A stretch of DNA of 64,000 bases from Pyropia yezoensis (taxonomy: Eukaryota; Rhodophyta; Bangiophyceae; Bangiales; Bangiaceae), in assembly GCA_009829735.1 (NCBI GenBank), contig CM020619.1, positions 28,422,063 to 28,486,062 of the forward strand, in the 5' to 3' direction. A model generated the notes under the pieces. It had not been told where the DNA came from and ran no database searches. It saw only the letters and a list, made by a program, of their open reading frames with translations. This document shows, one piece after another, positions 44,060 through 54,622 of the stretch; positions within the stretch are counted from its first letter, which is position 1, and every line of letters begins with the position of its first letter. A program made the translations under genes and the position numbers.

Positions 44060-46243
44060 ATGTCTACCCAAGAGACGGGGAACGTTCAAGATGACGGATC
44101 GGCGTCGACGCCGATTCCGGAGGTGACTACGGGAACCGGGATCGGGAACCCGATCGGTAACATTGAGACGCCAATGCTTTCCGGTGCCGGATCGACGTTT
44201 GGCACGGCTCGGACGGCAGGAGGCGGGGGCCCGCCTCAACTGTCGTCGACCGACCTCACTCCGCCGCCTCCTTCACCAGGGGATTCCCTGATGGCATCAT
44301 TGGCCCGCATCGAGGCCCGGTTTTCCGGGCTCGACGCCCGTCAAGATCGGACGGAGGACGCAATGGCAGTGTTGATGTCAACACGGCACACGACGGGACC
44401 CCGTCGTGTTCCGCCCACACCGGTACGGTTCGAACCGGCCGGACTACTTTCGGAGTCCACCAGGGTCAATCCCGGGGTTGCTACTCCTGGACAACCCCCG
44501 GACACAATGGGGTATGGGTCCGACTCGTCGGCAGAGTTGGAACGGAGTCACACGGAGCGATACGCTCGGAGCACCCGAAGCGGACTCCGCGGATACGACC
44601 CGGCGGATACGTACGCCGGGGGAGAGTCGGTTATTGGGGGAGGGGGTACCCTCTCGCAGTACCCCCACGACGAAGGAGGCCAGGCAACTCGGGTTCCCGA
44701 GGTGCCGACGCCTGAAGTACCATCTTCAGTGGTGGAAGCTATGACCGCGCAGGTAACTGCGAGCCTACTGAAGCGGATGGAATCCGATGAGTTCGCTCAT
44801 CAACTGGCTAAGCGACTGGATATCCAGGACGCTGACACGGAGATCGTCAACGAGGTCTTCCGGTCGGTTCTTACTCCGGAACGTTATCGTTTGGAGGACC
44901 GCTCTACCACCGTATCGGAATCGATGCGTAATACGTCGCATCGGGCGATCCGCTCTATGCAGACCCTTATGAAGGGAGTCCCTATGTTCGGAGGGCCGAA
45001 CGGACGCCCGTTGGCAGTCATCGGCTTCTTGACTAGCTTCAAGGCAGCCGCAGACAAGGCGCTCGTTAACGAGGGGCTGGCCCTGGAGATCCTCCCGTTC
45101 TTTGTTGATGAACGGGTGCGAGGCATTCTTCGCCAGGCATCCCCGATGCCGGGAATGAGGGTCGCGGCCACCCCCATGGATTACCGTGGGATATTGAAGG
45201 AGCTGCTGAGCAGCTACCTCAGTGAGGACAAGTGCGAGGACCACTATCGGGCCCTTCGCACTGCCACCGCCCAGTCCTGGGAGGATGAGGAGATGTTTGG
45301 ACGCCGGATCCAAGAGCTCGACTACGAGCTGGGGAAGCTCCTCGGAGAAGGGGAGCTACGGGCCATCCTGTTCGCAGGAGTACCCAACTACGTGCGGATA
45401 TCCGCACGAGGCGCCAACACGGCACGGACGAACTTCAGTCGACTGATGCATATGTGCAAGTCCCTAGGGGACGCCTACCGGGTTCTACACCCGGAGTGTG
45501 CCTTGGCCCCGAAGCCCAAGGGTGAGGGAGGCAAGCCCAGTCTTACCCCGGTACCGAGGCAAGAGAAGGTGGAACGTAAGGCCGCACCAGTACTGGTGGC
45601 GACCGAACATACCCCTATTGGTGAGGATGACCCTGTAGTCGACCAACAGGGCCACCTGCTGCTACCGGCGACGCCGGTGATTGATGAACATGGTACGGTA
45701 GCGTACATCGCCCCGGCTGGAACCCAGTTCCAGGTCAACGAAGGAACGGGACGGCGCGTCCCGTATGTGCGGACTACGGGGTACTCCCCGGTGACGGGTA
45801 ACCCTCACCAACCCTTGCCAACATGGGCGGTGCGCACGGAGGCACCCCCGCAGATTGCGGGCCGACCCAACCGGTTGGGGGAGTCCATGTTCCGGTTGAC
45901 CCAAGGACCAAAGGCCTACCAGGGAGCAGGCACTCGGGCGCCCGAGGGAGGCATCCGTAGCTACGGGGCTACCCCGATGCGAACTCAAGGGGGGACCGGC
46001 ACGTCCGGGTGTATGTTGTGTGGGGATCCCCAGCACTGGGTGTCTTCCTGCCCACTCATCCCCGAGGAGTCTCGGCGGGCAGCGGCGAAACGCAAGGCAT
46101 CCACCGGGGGGTATCCCGCCCGAGCACCCGGACCCGCACCGGGTAGGCAGCCAGCTCCAGGTGGAGTACTGGCCGTCGAGGGGGCACCTCCTCAGCCGGA
46201 TGTCCCGGCGGACAGCACCCTACCAAGGGCGGGAAACAAGTAA
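44060..46243 (+). CDS. gag: Element 2 gag, 727 aa
   Basis: The ATG at 44060 (ACTATGT) is the first in frame; six bases upstream a GTG is also in frame. The N-terminus is Thr/Pro/Gly-rich. The middle (about residues 215-470) is helical and capsid-like, with LTSFKAAADKALVNEGLALE. A zinc knuckle of CX2CX4HX4C type (CMLCGDPQHWVSSC) sits near 46010-46055. Gag would form the particle and bind element RNA. It is intact and ends TAA right after a slippery heptamer. Confidence 0.93.
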   Translation: MSTQETGNVQDDGSASTPIPEVTTGTGIGNPIGNIETPMLSGAGSTFGTARTAGGGGPPQLSSTDLTPPPPSPGDSLMASLARIEARFSGLDARQDRTEDAMAVLMSTRHTTGPRRVPPTPVRFEPAGLLSESTRVNPGVATPGQPPDTMGYGSDSSAELERSHTERYARSTRSGLRGYDPADTYAGGESVIGGGGTLSQYPHDEGGQATRVPEVPTPEVPSSVVEAMTAQVTASLLKRMESDEFAHQLAKRLDIQDADTEIVNEVFRSVLTPERYRLEDRSTTVSESMRNTSHRAIRSMQTLMKGVPMFGGPNGRPLAVIGFLTSFKAAADKALVNEGLALEILPFFVDERVRGILRQASPMPGMRVAATPMDYRGILKELLSSYLSEDKCEDHYRALRTATAQSWEDEEMFGRRIQELDYELGKLLGEGELRAILFAGVPNYVRISARGANTARTNFSRLMHMCKSLGDAYRVLHPECALAPKPKGEGGKPSLTPVPRQEKVERKAAPVLVATEHTPIGEDDPVVDQQGHLLLPATPVIDEHGTVAYIAPAGTQFQVNEGTGRRVPYVRTTGYSPVTGNPHQPLPTWAVRTEAPPQIAGRPNRLGESMFRLTQGPKAYQGAGTRAPEGGIRSYGATPMRTQGGTGTSGCMLCGDPQHWVSSCPLIPEESRRAAAKRKASTGGYPARAPGPAPGRQPAPGGVLAVEGAPPQPDVPADSTLPRAGNK
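46231..46237 (+). promoter_or_regulatory. -1 ribosomal frameshift site candidate, element 2
   Basis: Gag codons read GCG GGA AAC AAG TAA, so the heptamer G-GGA-AAC is in the right phase. It lies one codon before the stop and the protease frame is open at -1. This heptamer is used for gag-pro frameshifting in known retroviruses. Confidence 0.75.
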
Positions 46244-49200
46244 GAGGAAGGATGACCGGGGGGCGCTGGGGTTACCCAAGCAAGCCACCCCGGAGTACCG
46301 CGGGGAAAGCCCCACGGAGAGCGCGGTTGAGCCGACGCCGCATCAACCCCCGGGTACACCTTCCGGCCCCGACGACACGGCGTCAGGGGATTGATGACCA
46401 ACCTCCAAGGTTGGGAGGAGAGGACGGGAAGCCCCGTCACGTTGAACCAGACAAGGGCCCTGTTCAGGATGCCCGAGCTACACCGGATATCGGTGTAGGA
46501 CATGTGTTGTTTACCTTGGAGAACTTCAAGGTTTCAGCCACACTGGGGGTTGACCCCCAGTCGACACGATCGTACTACCCTGTACTGGATACAGGGGCTG
46601 GACCCAACCTTATCCGGAAGGATACCCTCCCGGACAAGTGGCTTCCACGAGTCAGAGTGACTCGGGGACCCACCATCAAGGACGCGAATGGTCGACTCAT
46701 TCGTACGACCGCAGCGATGTCGCTGCGGGTTACCATCGGGGATCTCACCACGGAAGTTGACTTCCTGGTATGTGAAACGCTATCGGTGCCCTGCATACTG
46801 GGGTGCACCTTCATCAACGTTCACGTTGATGCAATCCGGCCAGGCCGGAGGACCGTCGAGCTTCAAGAAGCCGACGGGACGAAGTGAGGACACACGGCTA
46901 TCGTCAGGGACCTGACGCTACAAGGAAGCCACGTTAACGTGGCTGAGGTGTACGCAAGCGTCGAGCCGAAGACACTTCGGTTGGCCAAGCGAACTCGCTT
47001 TGAGCCGTTGTCGGAGACAGTCCTCCCGGTTAACTGCGACCTCGCAGGCATCTGCAGAGTACAGTCCAACCTACGGACGTACAAGCGCCATGGGTTGACC
47101 ATGGCCAACGGTCTCATAGACCTCCCAGCAGGAGGGTCGTCCCTCCTAGTGATGGCGAACTATCGCCGTAAGGCAGTCACCCTCCCGAAGGGAACTATCC
47201 TCGGGATTGCCGAACTCTACGAAGGAGATATCCTTACCCCTGATAAGGAAGGTCAAGTGGAACCACTTGAAGTACTGGCGGTCGCCGAGACCACCGAGCG
47301 ACAGCAACCCGATGACGGGAAGCCTAACCCATCGGCGGCTCCGGCGGACCTGCCGCCAAAGGACCAAGAGGCCTTGAAGGCACTGGCCGAGGCTGACCTC
47401 GACCACCTTCCCCCTTCGGTAGCCGAAGGGGTACGACGGATGCTAAGAAAGCATGACGTTATGTGGACAGGCGGGCCTTGGGGACCATTGGGGCAACCCA
47501 ACATCGTGTAGACCTGGTACCAGGCGCACGACCCGCCCGCTCACAACCGCATCGAGCGGGACCTATGCAACGAGAGATCGTTGATGGAGAAGTGAAGAGG
47601 ATGAGTGAAGCTAAGGTGATCCGACCTTCGATGTCGGAATGGGGTGCCCCAGTCGTTATTGTGCCGAAGAAGGATCAAACCCCTCGGTTTTGCATCGATT
47701 ATCGACGCCTCAACTTGGTTACCAAGAAGGACTCATACCCTTTACCAAGGATGGATGAATGCATCGACTCCCTGGGGGAGGCTACGGTGTTTACCACCAT
47801 CGACTGCAATGCCGGATACTGGCAGATCCCGGTGGCGGACGAGGATATCCCCAAGACGGCATTCGTCTGTCACAGTGGAGTGTACGAGTTCCTAAGGATG
47901 CCCTTCGGATTGTCCAACGCCCCCGCTACATTCCAGCGGGCTATCGACATCATACTGTCGGGGGTGAAGTGGCGTAACTGCCTAGTGTACCTCGATGACG
48001 TCATCGTCTTCTCGCGTAACATGGATGACCATGTACAACATGTTGACGAGGTACTCACCCTCTTGAGGAACGCCGGGGTAACCCTGCGTCTGAAGAAGTG
48101 CGCCTTCTTCCAACAGACGGTCGAGTATCTGGGCCACCAGATAACCCCTGGTAAACTAGGGGTACTCGAAGCCAATACCCGGGCACTCCGGGATGCCCGG
48201 TTCCCTAACACCCAGACGCAGCTCAAGAGCTTCCTGGGAATGTGCAATGTATACCGACGGTTCGTCAAGGACTTCGCTCGGATAGCTAAACCGTTAACGG
48301 TTCTTACGAGCAGTACCTTACCCAAGGTACTCCAACCCCCTTCGCCTAGCGAAGAGGAGGCATTCGAGTCGCTGAAGCGAGCCCTACTAGCCCCACCCGT
48401 CCTTGCGTTACCGCATAGACGGGGTACCTTCGTCATCGATGTCGATGCGTGTGATACACAAGTGGGATGCACCCTGCTACAGGGGGAGACGTTGATCGGT
48501 ACCGATAACGTTATCCCGGACCTACGTCCGGTAGGATACTTCAGCCGGACACTCAACCCGGCTGAGCGGAACTATAGTGCCACCGAGCGTGAATGCCTCG
48601 GAGTTATATGGGCAGTGCAACTGCTCCGTCCATACCTGGAGGGCTCCAGGTTCATCGTGAGGTCCGACCACGAACCCCTACGATGGCTCCTCAACCTTGG
48701 TGACAAGGATTCCGATAGCCACGGGAGGCTAGCCCGATGGAGGCTGAAGATGGCCGAGCACGACTACCGCACGGTGTATAAGGCTGGGTCAACCCACCAC
48801 CTCGGAGACGCGTTGTCTCGACTCGACACCCCGAGCGGGGATACCCGCCCGGTGGACGAGGACATCCCGGTGGTACCGGTGTGCATGGTGGGTAATGCTA
48901 CCCAGGGTATGGCTGACCATACCATGGCACACCTTGCGTGCCCATTGACCCTCGCGGACTTCCGCGCGGCACAGGCCAACGACGATGACTGTAGACGTCA
49001 TCGTGCTAACCTCCTGGCCGGTACGGCCGGCATCTTCTCCGAGAACGAAGACGGACTCATATACCGGCGGGCACCCGCCGATGGACGACATCAAGTCGTG
49101 GTTCCCGTGTCCTTACGGCAAGCCGTCATGGAACGAGAACACGAGAACCCCACAGCCGGACACCCGGGGGGTTCACGTATGTTCGCAGCAATGCGAAGGT

Positions 49201-50417
49201 TCTTCTACTGGCCAGCAATGGCCGTCGACGTGGTCCACCACGTAAGGGGATGCCACCCCTGTGCGCGTAACCGCATGAGTCTACATAGGCAGGCGTCTGC
49301 CATGAAGCTATTCCCACCCGATGGGCCCAACGAGCAGGTCGCTATCGACATACTCGGGCCACTTCCGGTAACGGAAGAAGGGAACAGGTACATCCTGGTC
49401 ATGTCTGACCGCTTCACTAAGCTATCACGAGCGGCAGCCATCCCGAATGATACGGCATACACCATCATGAACGCAGTGGTTGACCACTGGATCAGTGCAT
49501 ACGGAGTCATGAAGCAACTCCTCTCCGACAACGGAGCAAACCTTACGTCAGCATTCTGCACTAAGGTCCTGGGCATGTTCGGTATCGAACCACGTCGGGC
49601 ATCCGACTACCACCCGCAAACCAACGGGCAGGTGGAGCGGTTCAACCGCACCATCGTCAAGATGCTACAGTGCTACGTGGCAGACCACACGAACACTTGG
49701 GACAGGCTTCTGTCCGTACTCACCCTGGCATACAATGCCAGACCGCATCGGAGCACGAACATCGCTCCGCTGGAGTGGGTCATGCCACTAGGCGTCGGTA
49801 ACTTGACGCTGCCACCCGGCAGGTGCACTCGGTATGATACACCGAAGGGCCGACCCGCCGAACGCATCCACCTAGCTTGGTTGGCCAAGCTATCGTGGAT
49901 GATTCCTAAGCTCAAGGGTGCCCTTGACAGAACACAACTTCGGTATAAGAAGAACTTCGACGCCCGACTACGGGTGCGCAACGCAACCCTGGTAACAGGT
50001 GACTGGGTCTATATCAGACACCATAAGTTCCGAGGGAACAAGCTTATGCAACCGGTCAAGGGACCGTACCAGATCCTCCACAGAGATGACCACTCTGTTA
50101 TCTTACACTCCGATACGGAGATCCAACGCATCAGTATGAATGATGTCACACCTGCTCCGAAGCCGGAACAGCCTCAGCCGGTACCGGCTGGGTTGCTACA
50201 TGAAGCTCTTACAACTCACCGGTCAGATGACCCGGTGGGACCGGATGGGATTCCATACCAAGTAGAGAGCGTGGTCGGACACACCGACCCGGACCTACCA
50301 GGACCCTGGTACGTCAAGGTTATGTGGGTCGGATACGACTCACCCACCTGGGAACAGGCGGCAAATATACCCCGCCAACTCCTCATGCCGTACATGAGGC
50401 GACGACGCCTACTGTAA
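46238..50417 (+). pseudogene. pol: Element 2 pol (protease-RT-RNase H-integrase-chromodomain), two breaks
   Basis: The -1 frame carries protease (VLDTGAGPNLIR, about 46580) and meets a TGA at 46885-46887. The same frame then continues to 47511, while conserved coding passes into another frame near 47463-47511. From there one frame of over 950 codons holds RT (YLDDVIVF near 47990), RNase H, integrase (CHPCARN, IDILGPLP, LSDNGANL, NGQVERFNRT) and a chromodomain at about 50260-50390 ending near the stop. Unlike element 1 there is no long extension after the chromodomain. Catalytic residues are all present, so the two lesions are probably recent. The TGA might alternatively be read through. Confidence 0.9.
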
Positions 50418-50496
50418 CAACCCAACCGACACCGACTTCGGCTGTTGGGGGGTGAGGCTTATACCTACTAAGTAGGGTGTGACGTGGTTACGGCAG

Positions 50497-50585
50497 ACTT
50501 AGGTTTTTAAGTCAAATCAGACTTAGGTTTCTAAGTCGAACCAAGCTTAGGTAACTAAGTAGAGCTAAGCTTAGGTAACTAAGTA
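50497..50585. repeat. Array of four short hairpins between pol and antisense ORF
   Basis: Four imperfect palindromes of the form CTTAG-n-CTAAG, for example GACTTAGGTTTCTAAGTC and AGCTTAGGTAACTAAGT, follow each other at about 22-25 bp spacing. Two copies of GGGAGGATGACCTCCC, each also self-complementary, follow near 50660 and 50697. The array lies between two convergent genes and may take part in 3'-end formation of both transcripts. Confidence 0.7.
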
Positions 50586-50895
50586 AAACCTGAACCTTAA
50601 TAAGTTAACTTAAAGGTAAAGGCTAACTCCGATAATATCGAAGTAACTAGGGAGCTTACACGGGAGGATGACCTCCCCAAGCCAAGACACCAAGTGAGGG
50701 AGGATGACCTCCCCAAGCATGAACCTACCGGAAGAAGTTGGACGGGAGGCAAGGCACCACTGAGCCAGAAGGGGTACTCCCCAGGGCAGCAAACAGAGGC
50801 AAGCAATGCCCCCAAAGGGGATGAGTTTATACTCACGACTACCCGGCTACCATAAGGGTTGCCGGGGCCCTCTCCCGCACAAACAATAGCACTCC

Positions 50896-53343
50896 TCAGT
50901 GGGTAGACCCACTGCCCGAGGGAGGCCACTCACGCGTAAGCGCGTAGACCTCCGTGCTCCACCGGTCGGCAACGTCACGACGGTCGACCATCCGAGTTAC
51001 CTCGGTGCATAGCTGGACGAGGGTGCTGCGGCCAGCCTCCACGTCCTCCAGAGCTTTCTGGAGGCGGTCCAGCACGCCACCGAAGCAACGCGCTGACCCA
51101 ACCAGCGCAGCACCTGGGGGGATATCCCCCCAGCTAACAGAGAGACCCCCACGCATTGCGCGGGTAACAAGGGCGTCAACGCCCTCATACCAGAGACGGG
51201 GACCCCCGTCATGTAGGACAGGGGCGGGAGGTGACACTGGCGCAGCCAGAGGAGCCACAGGAGCCGACACGGCTACCACCGGAGCCGGTGGCACCTGATA
51301 CGAGGCCCGGTAGGACCCTACCGAAGGGGCTCCACCGTAACCACGGCGGTACTCCGCCCGACGACGGGACACCTCACGCTCCCCACCCACAGAGCCCCAC
51401 TCTCGGGGACGACGGCCAACCGCCGCCGGCATCGGGTTACCGAACCACGGAGCAAGGACCTGAAGAGGGTCATGGATAACCATGGGAATACCCAGGTCAG
51501 CAACAGCCTCGGTGGATGCCCACCCATGGCAACTGGGCTCACCCGGCTGAGTACGCCGGACACGCAACGAGTGACGAGGCAAGGGGGAAGCCCCAGCCTG
51601 CGGGTCCCGGTACGGGGGAAGGGCCAACACCCCAGCCCAGTTCACGGCATCGTGAACAGCCAGCAGGGCTTCGAACTCCCGGGCCAACCCGGTCTTGGCG
51701 GCTATCAGATCCGCGCCCAACTGCGCGATGTGCCGACGGACACCCGTCGGAAGATGAAACAGACGACCCTGCCGGCGGACGGACAGCAAGAAGGATGAAG
51801 CCTGCCCGAGGGTAACCTCAAGGGTGAAGGTACCCTGCAACGGGTGGACCGGTCGCGAGGCCAACACACTCCCGAAGTAGCGAAGACAGGAGCCGGTGTC
51901 AAACCGGAAAGCAGGGGCGGGTTCCCACCCCTCCTGCCATAGCGGCGGGCGCACGGGAGTGTAAACCGGAGCACGACCGTTGCCGGTCTGCAACGCACAC
52001 GTTATATCCGTGCGGAACGCATCCGCCATGACACCATGGTTACGTCGCCAACTCGACGCCGACTTCAACCCCGCCATGGGCGGGTAGGGAGCCGTCAACG
52101 ACAGATACGGGGGTACCCCCGGGTAGTAGTCAAAGTCGGGATACCGACCGGTACTGCCCACCGTCTCCCCAAACGCAACCGGCTCCGCCGCCGCCGCAAT
52201 CCCCCGAGCACTAGCCGGGTAGTCAATCTCCCGCGGCAACGCGGGGGCAATCAAGTCGCAGACCCCGAAGTTGGGGTCGAGGTAGACCTCACCCCGTCCC
52301 ACCCGGGTGCGCCAGAGCTGCGCATGCCGGTCGTCCGGCTGACTCAGGATCCAATGGTGTTCCACCCGGACCGCGTTCGGCTGGTTGACCAGCCGCACCA
52401 ACTCCCGCTCCCAGCTCGGGTCCACCTTGACGCGCCGGGAGGATTCTCCACGGGGATGCACCAGGTGGAAGTCCACCCGCATACGCCCATCGGACTCCAT
52501 CGACTCTTGCACCGTGAGGCCTCGAACCCGAGCCACCAAGTCGGACACCGACATGGCGGGTTGACCCGCCGCCACGGCGACGCCGCCACCCAACGGGGCA
52601 ACCCGGGCAGGACCAGGAAGAATCGGGGGCGCCGGGGGACGCACCACCGGCAGAGGGGCCGACGTCGGAGATGGACGAGGCCGAGGAGGAAGAAGAAGGG
52701 CGGGCGCCCGCCCGGAGTAACTCCCGGTGTCAACCGCCATGGGAGAAGGAGCGTCTTGACCGCTCGACACCCGCGGCACCGCAGGTATGGTACCGGCGCC
52801 GGCACCACCCGTCGGCGTAGCCCCCGCCTCGGAAGGGGAAGGCACTTGGACAGCATCCGGAGCCGGAGCCCCGGCCGTGCGGACACCCGCACCGTCTTGA
52901 CCCGCCGCACCGGGTGTCGCACCGCCACCACCACCCGCGTCAACGTCGGGACTGCCTCGAGGAGTCACCGCCCGGACACCCGGACCACCTTGACCCGCCG
53001 GAGTCGGCTGCGGGTCGCCACCTCCGCCGCAGGGCGGACCATCTTGAGGTAGCGGCGGTGAGCCGGCACCGGCACCAGGCTCCATCCGGGCAGCCGGCAG
53101 AGAGGGGGTAGAAGCCGCCACGCGCGGTTGACCGCCGGGTTGACCTCCGGCCGACGGCACCGTCGTGCCGCTGCACACGGACGACAGTCCTCCGGCCGAC
53201 AGACGGACGGACACCGCAGGCTCGTCGTCGTCAGACGAGCTCACCCCGTAACGCGCGGCGTCGGGACCGACAGGCGCGTCGTCCTCCATCTCCTCCCCGA
53301 TCAGGAGGTCTTCCTCCTCTTCAAGCACCTGGGGATAGGACAT
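50896..53343 (-). CDS. Antisense ORF of element 2 (aORF2), unknown function, 815 aa
   Basis: This frame runs opposite to gag-pol between the pol stop (50417) and the 3' LTR. I chose the ATG at 53341-53343 (AACATGT); the frame is open to 53625 without another ATG. The N-terminus is acidic (LEEEEDLLIGEEMEDD). About 270 residues rich in Pro, Gly and Ala follow, then a mixed-composition, probably folded part from about residue 290 (MSVSDLVARVRGLTVQ) to the end. I recognise no domain. It occupies the same place and orientation as aORF1. I see no convincing sequence similarity to aORF1 beyond general layout. Confidence 0.7.
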   Translation of the reverse strand: MSYPQVLEEEEDLLIGEEMEDDAPVGPDAARYGVSSSDDDEPAVSVRLSAGGLSSVCSGTTVPSAGGQPGGQPRVAASTPSLPAARMEPGAGAGSPPLPQDGPPCGGGGDPQPTPAGQGGPGVRAVTPRGSPDVDAGGGGGATPGAAGQDGAGVRTAGAPAPDAVQVPSPSEAGATPTGGAGAGTIPAVPRVSSGQDAPSPMAVDTGSYSGRAPALLLPPRPRPSPTSAPLPVVRPPAPPILPGPARVAPLGGGVAVAAGQPAMSVSDLVARVRGLTVQESMESDGRMRVDFHLVHPRGESSRRVKVDPSWERELVRLVNQPNAVRVEHHWILSQPDDRHAQLWRTRVGRGEVYLDPNFGVCDLIAPALPREIDYPASARGIAAAAEPVAFGETVGSTGRYPDFDYYPGVPPYLSLTAPYPPMAGLKSASSWRRNHGVMADAFRTDITCALQTGNGRAPVYTPVRPPLWQEGWEPAPAFRFDTGSCLRYFGSVLASRPVHPLQGTFTLEVTLGQASSFLLSVRRQGRLFHLPTGVRRHIAQLGADLIAAKTGLAREFEALLAVHDAVNWAGVLALPPYRDPQAGASPLPRHSLRVRRTQPGEPSCHGWASTEAVADLGIPMVIHDPLQVLAPWFGNPMPAAVGRRPREWGSVGGEREVSRRRAEYRRGYGGAPSVGSYRASYQVPPAPVVAVSAPVAPLAAPVSPPAPVLHDGGPRLWYEGVDALVTRAMRGGLSVSWGDIPPGAALVGSARCFGGVLDRLQKALEDVEAGRSTLVQLCTEVTRMVDRRDVADRWSTEVYALTREWPPSGSGSTH

Positions 53344-53917
53344 GTTAACGGGTGCAGAGTCCCCCGCGCCCACAAGCCGTCGACGGCTACGACCCGGTAC
53401 GGTGGGATAACCGGGACGAGCCGGGGAAGCGCGGGCACCCGCGCTTATGACCACAAACGGCCACGAGCAGCGCCACAAACACGCGGGTCGACGCACGCCG
53501 CACGGGGCTACGAACGCGCCCCACCGAGGCACCTGGGCGGGACGGGGCCACCCCCACACACGGGGTAAGCAAGGGGGGTCACCCCCAACCGCCCCCACGC
53601 AACGCGGGCAGCCCCCGCCCCCCACTCAATCGTCCACACGAGAGGGACCCCCCTACCACCAGGCACCTGGTGGCGGATCCGCTTGCACCACCCCTCGGAA
53701 AGGGGGGTCGTGAACAAAAACCCGCATCGGGAAATTAACGGTCCGGAAAACGGATCGTGTGTGTACCACACAAAGGGGGGCTCCCCCCTCGGACAACCTC
53801 GAAAAGGGGTGTCTGTCGCGACGGGGCGCAAAGCCCCACCCGACGGGAAAACAGTCACGCGACCCACTTACATTCGGTAACCCGAGTGCAACTCGACCCG
53901 AGGACGGGCCGAATCTA

Positions 53918-53928
53918 AGGGGGGGATA
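53918..53928 (+). other. Element 2 polypurine tract
   Basis: AAGGGGGGGATA-like purine run immediately before the 3' LTR; it would prime plus-strand DNA synthesis. Confidence 0.75.
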
Positions 53929-54290
53929 TGTAGCAATATGGTTGTCCGTATTGTGACCCTAATATCAGGGGGGCTACTTCTAGTCCTTAACTTCCAATTT
54001 GAGAGTCCGAACTGGTCACGGTATCTATAAGTTACGTATGACCAGAGGGACTTGCATCTTGGGGTGGAGGGTAGTTAGTAGTGTCTCCGAGGGTTTATAA
54101 CGAGGGGGCCGGTGGCGAATCCACCGCCGGCCAAGGAGAACAACAAACCCCTCCCATTTGGGCTCCCATCTTGGTCCCGTGGCTTGCGCTCCAAGGACAG
54201 CAACCTTGGCCTCCCGGTGACGTTGGTGCCGATCCCCCTTGGTGAGTGTTCCCTGAGAGTGGACGTGCGACGGATTCCTATTGTGCTACA
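53929..54290 (+). repeat. Element 2 3' LTR
   Basis: 362 bp, 361 identical to 43473-43834; followed by the TACTG duplication. Confidence 0.97.
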
Positions 54291-54300
54291 TACTGACACA

Positions 54301-54319
54301 CTACCCTCTCCTCAGTTCC
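54301..54319 (-). other. Element 3 polypurine tract
   Basis: On the minus strand GAGGAGAGGGTAG immediately precedes the start of the 3' LTR (54300). This is the main reason to assign the split LTR to a minus-strand element whose body lies to the right. Confidence 0.55.
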
Positions 54320-54622
54320 GACCGACCCGGTCGGCCCCGAGATAAGGTATAAGAGCGCGTGTTGCACTCGCAAGGCGCGCAACTCGCTGTCCTCGGTACG
54401 TCACGTCGACTGCGCCTCTCCTCAAGCTTGCCCACTTGGCAGCTTGCACTCCCCTCTCCACCACTTTCCACCTCCACCACGACATTTCATCTCCTCCAGC
54501 TCACCCAGGACCACCCCACGCTGGGGCGGCCCCCGGTCCACCCTCGATCCAGGTCCTCCTCATCTCGAGGTGGACCTCGGGACGCTTCGACCGAGTTGCG
54601 TCCCCCTAGCTTACCGAGATTC

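Larger units (their letters stand above)
43473..54290 (+). mobile_element. Element 2: full-length Ty3/gypsy chromodomain retrotransposon (10.8 kb)
   Basis: Two 362-bp LTRs, differing at one site, enclose gag, pol and a long ORF on the opposite strand. The target duplication TACTG lies at 43468-43472 and 54291-54295. It is inserted in the 3' LTR of element 3. Gag and the antisense ORF are intact; pol has one stop and one frameshift. Confidence 0.97.

Noticed and set aside
44387..44400. Possible additional small genes antisense to element 2 gag and pol
   Set aside because: Frames are shadows of the intact sense coding sequence and differ from the long antisense ORF, which overlaps no sense gene.
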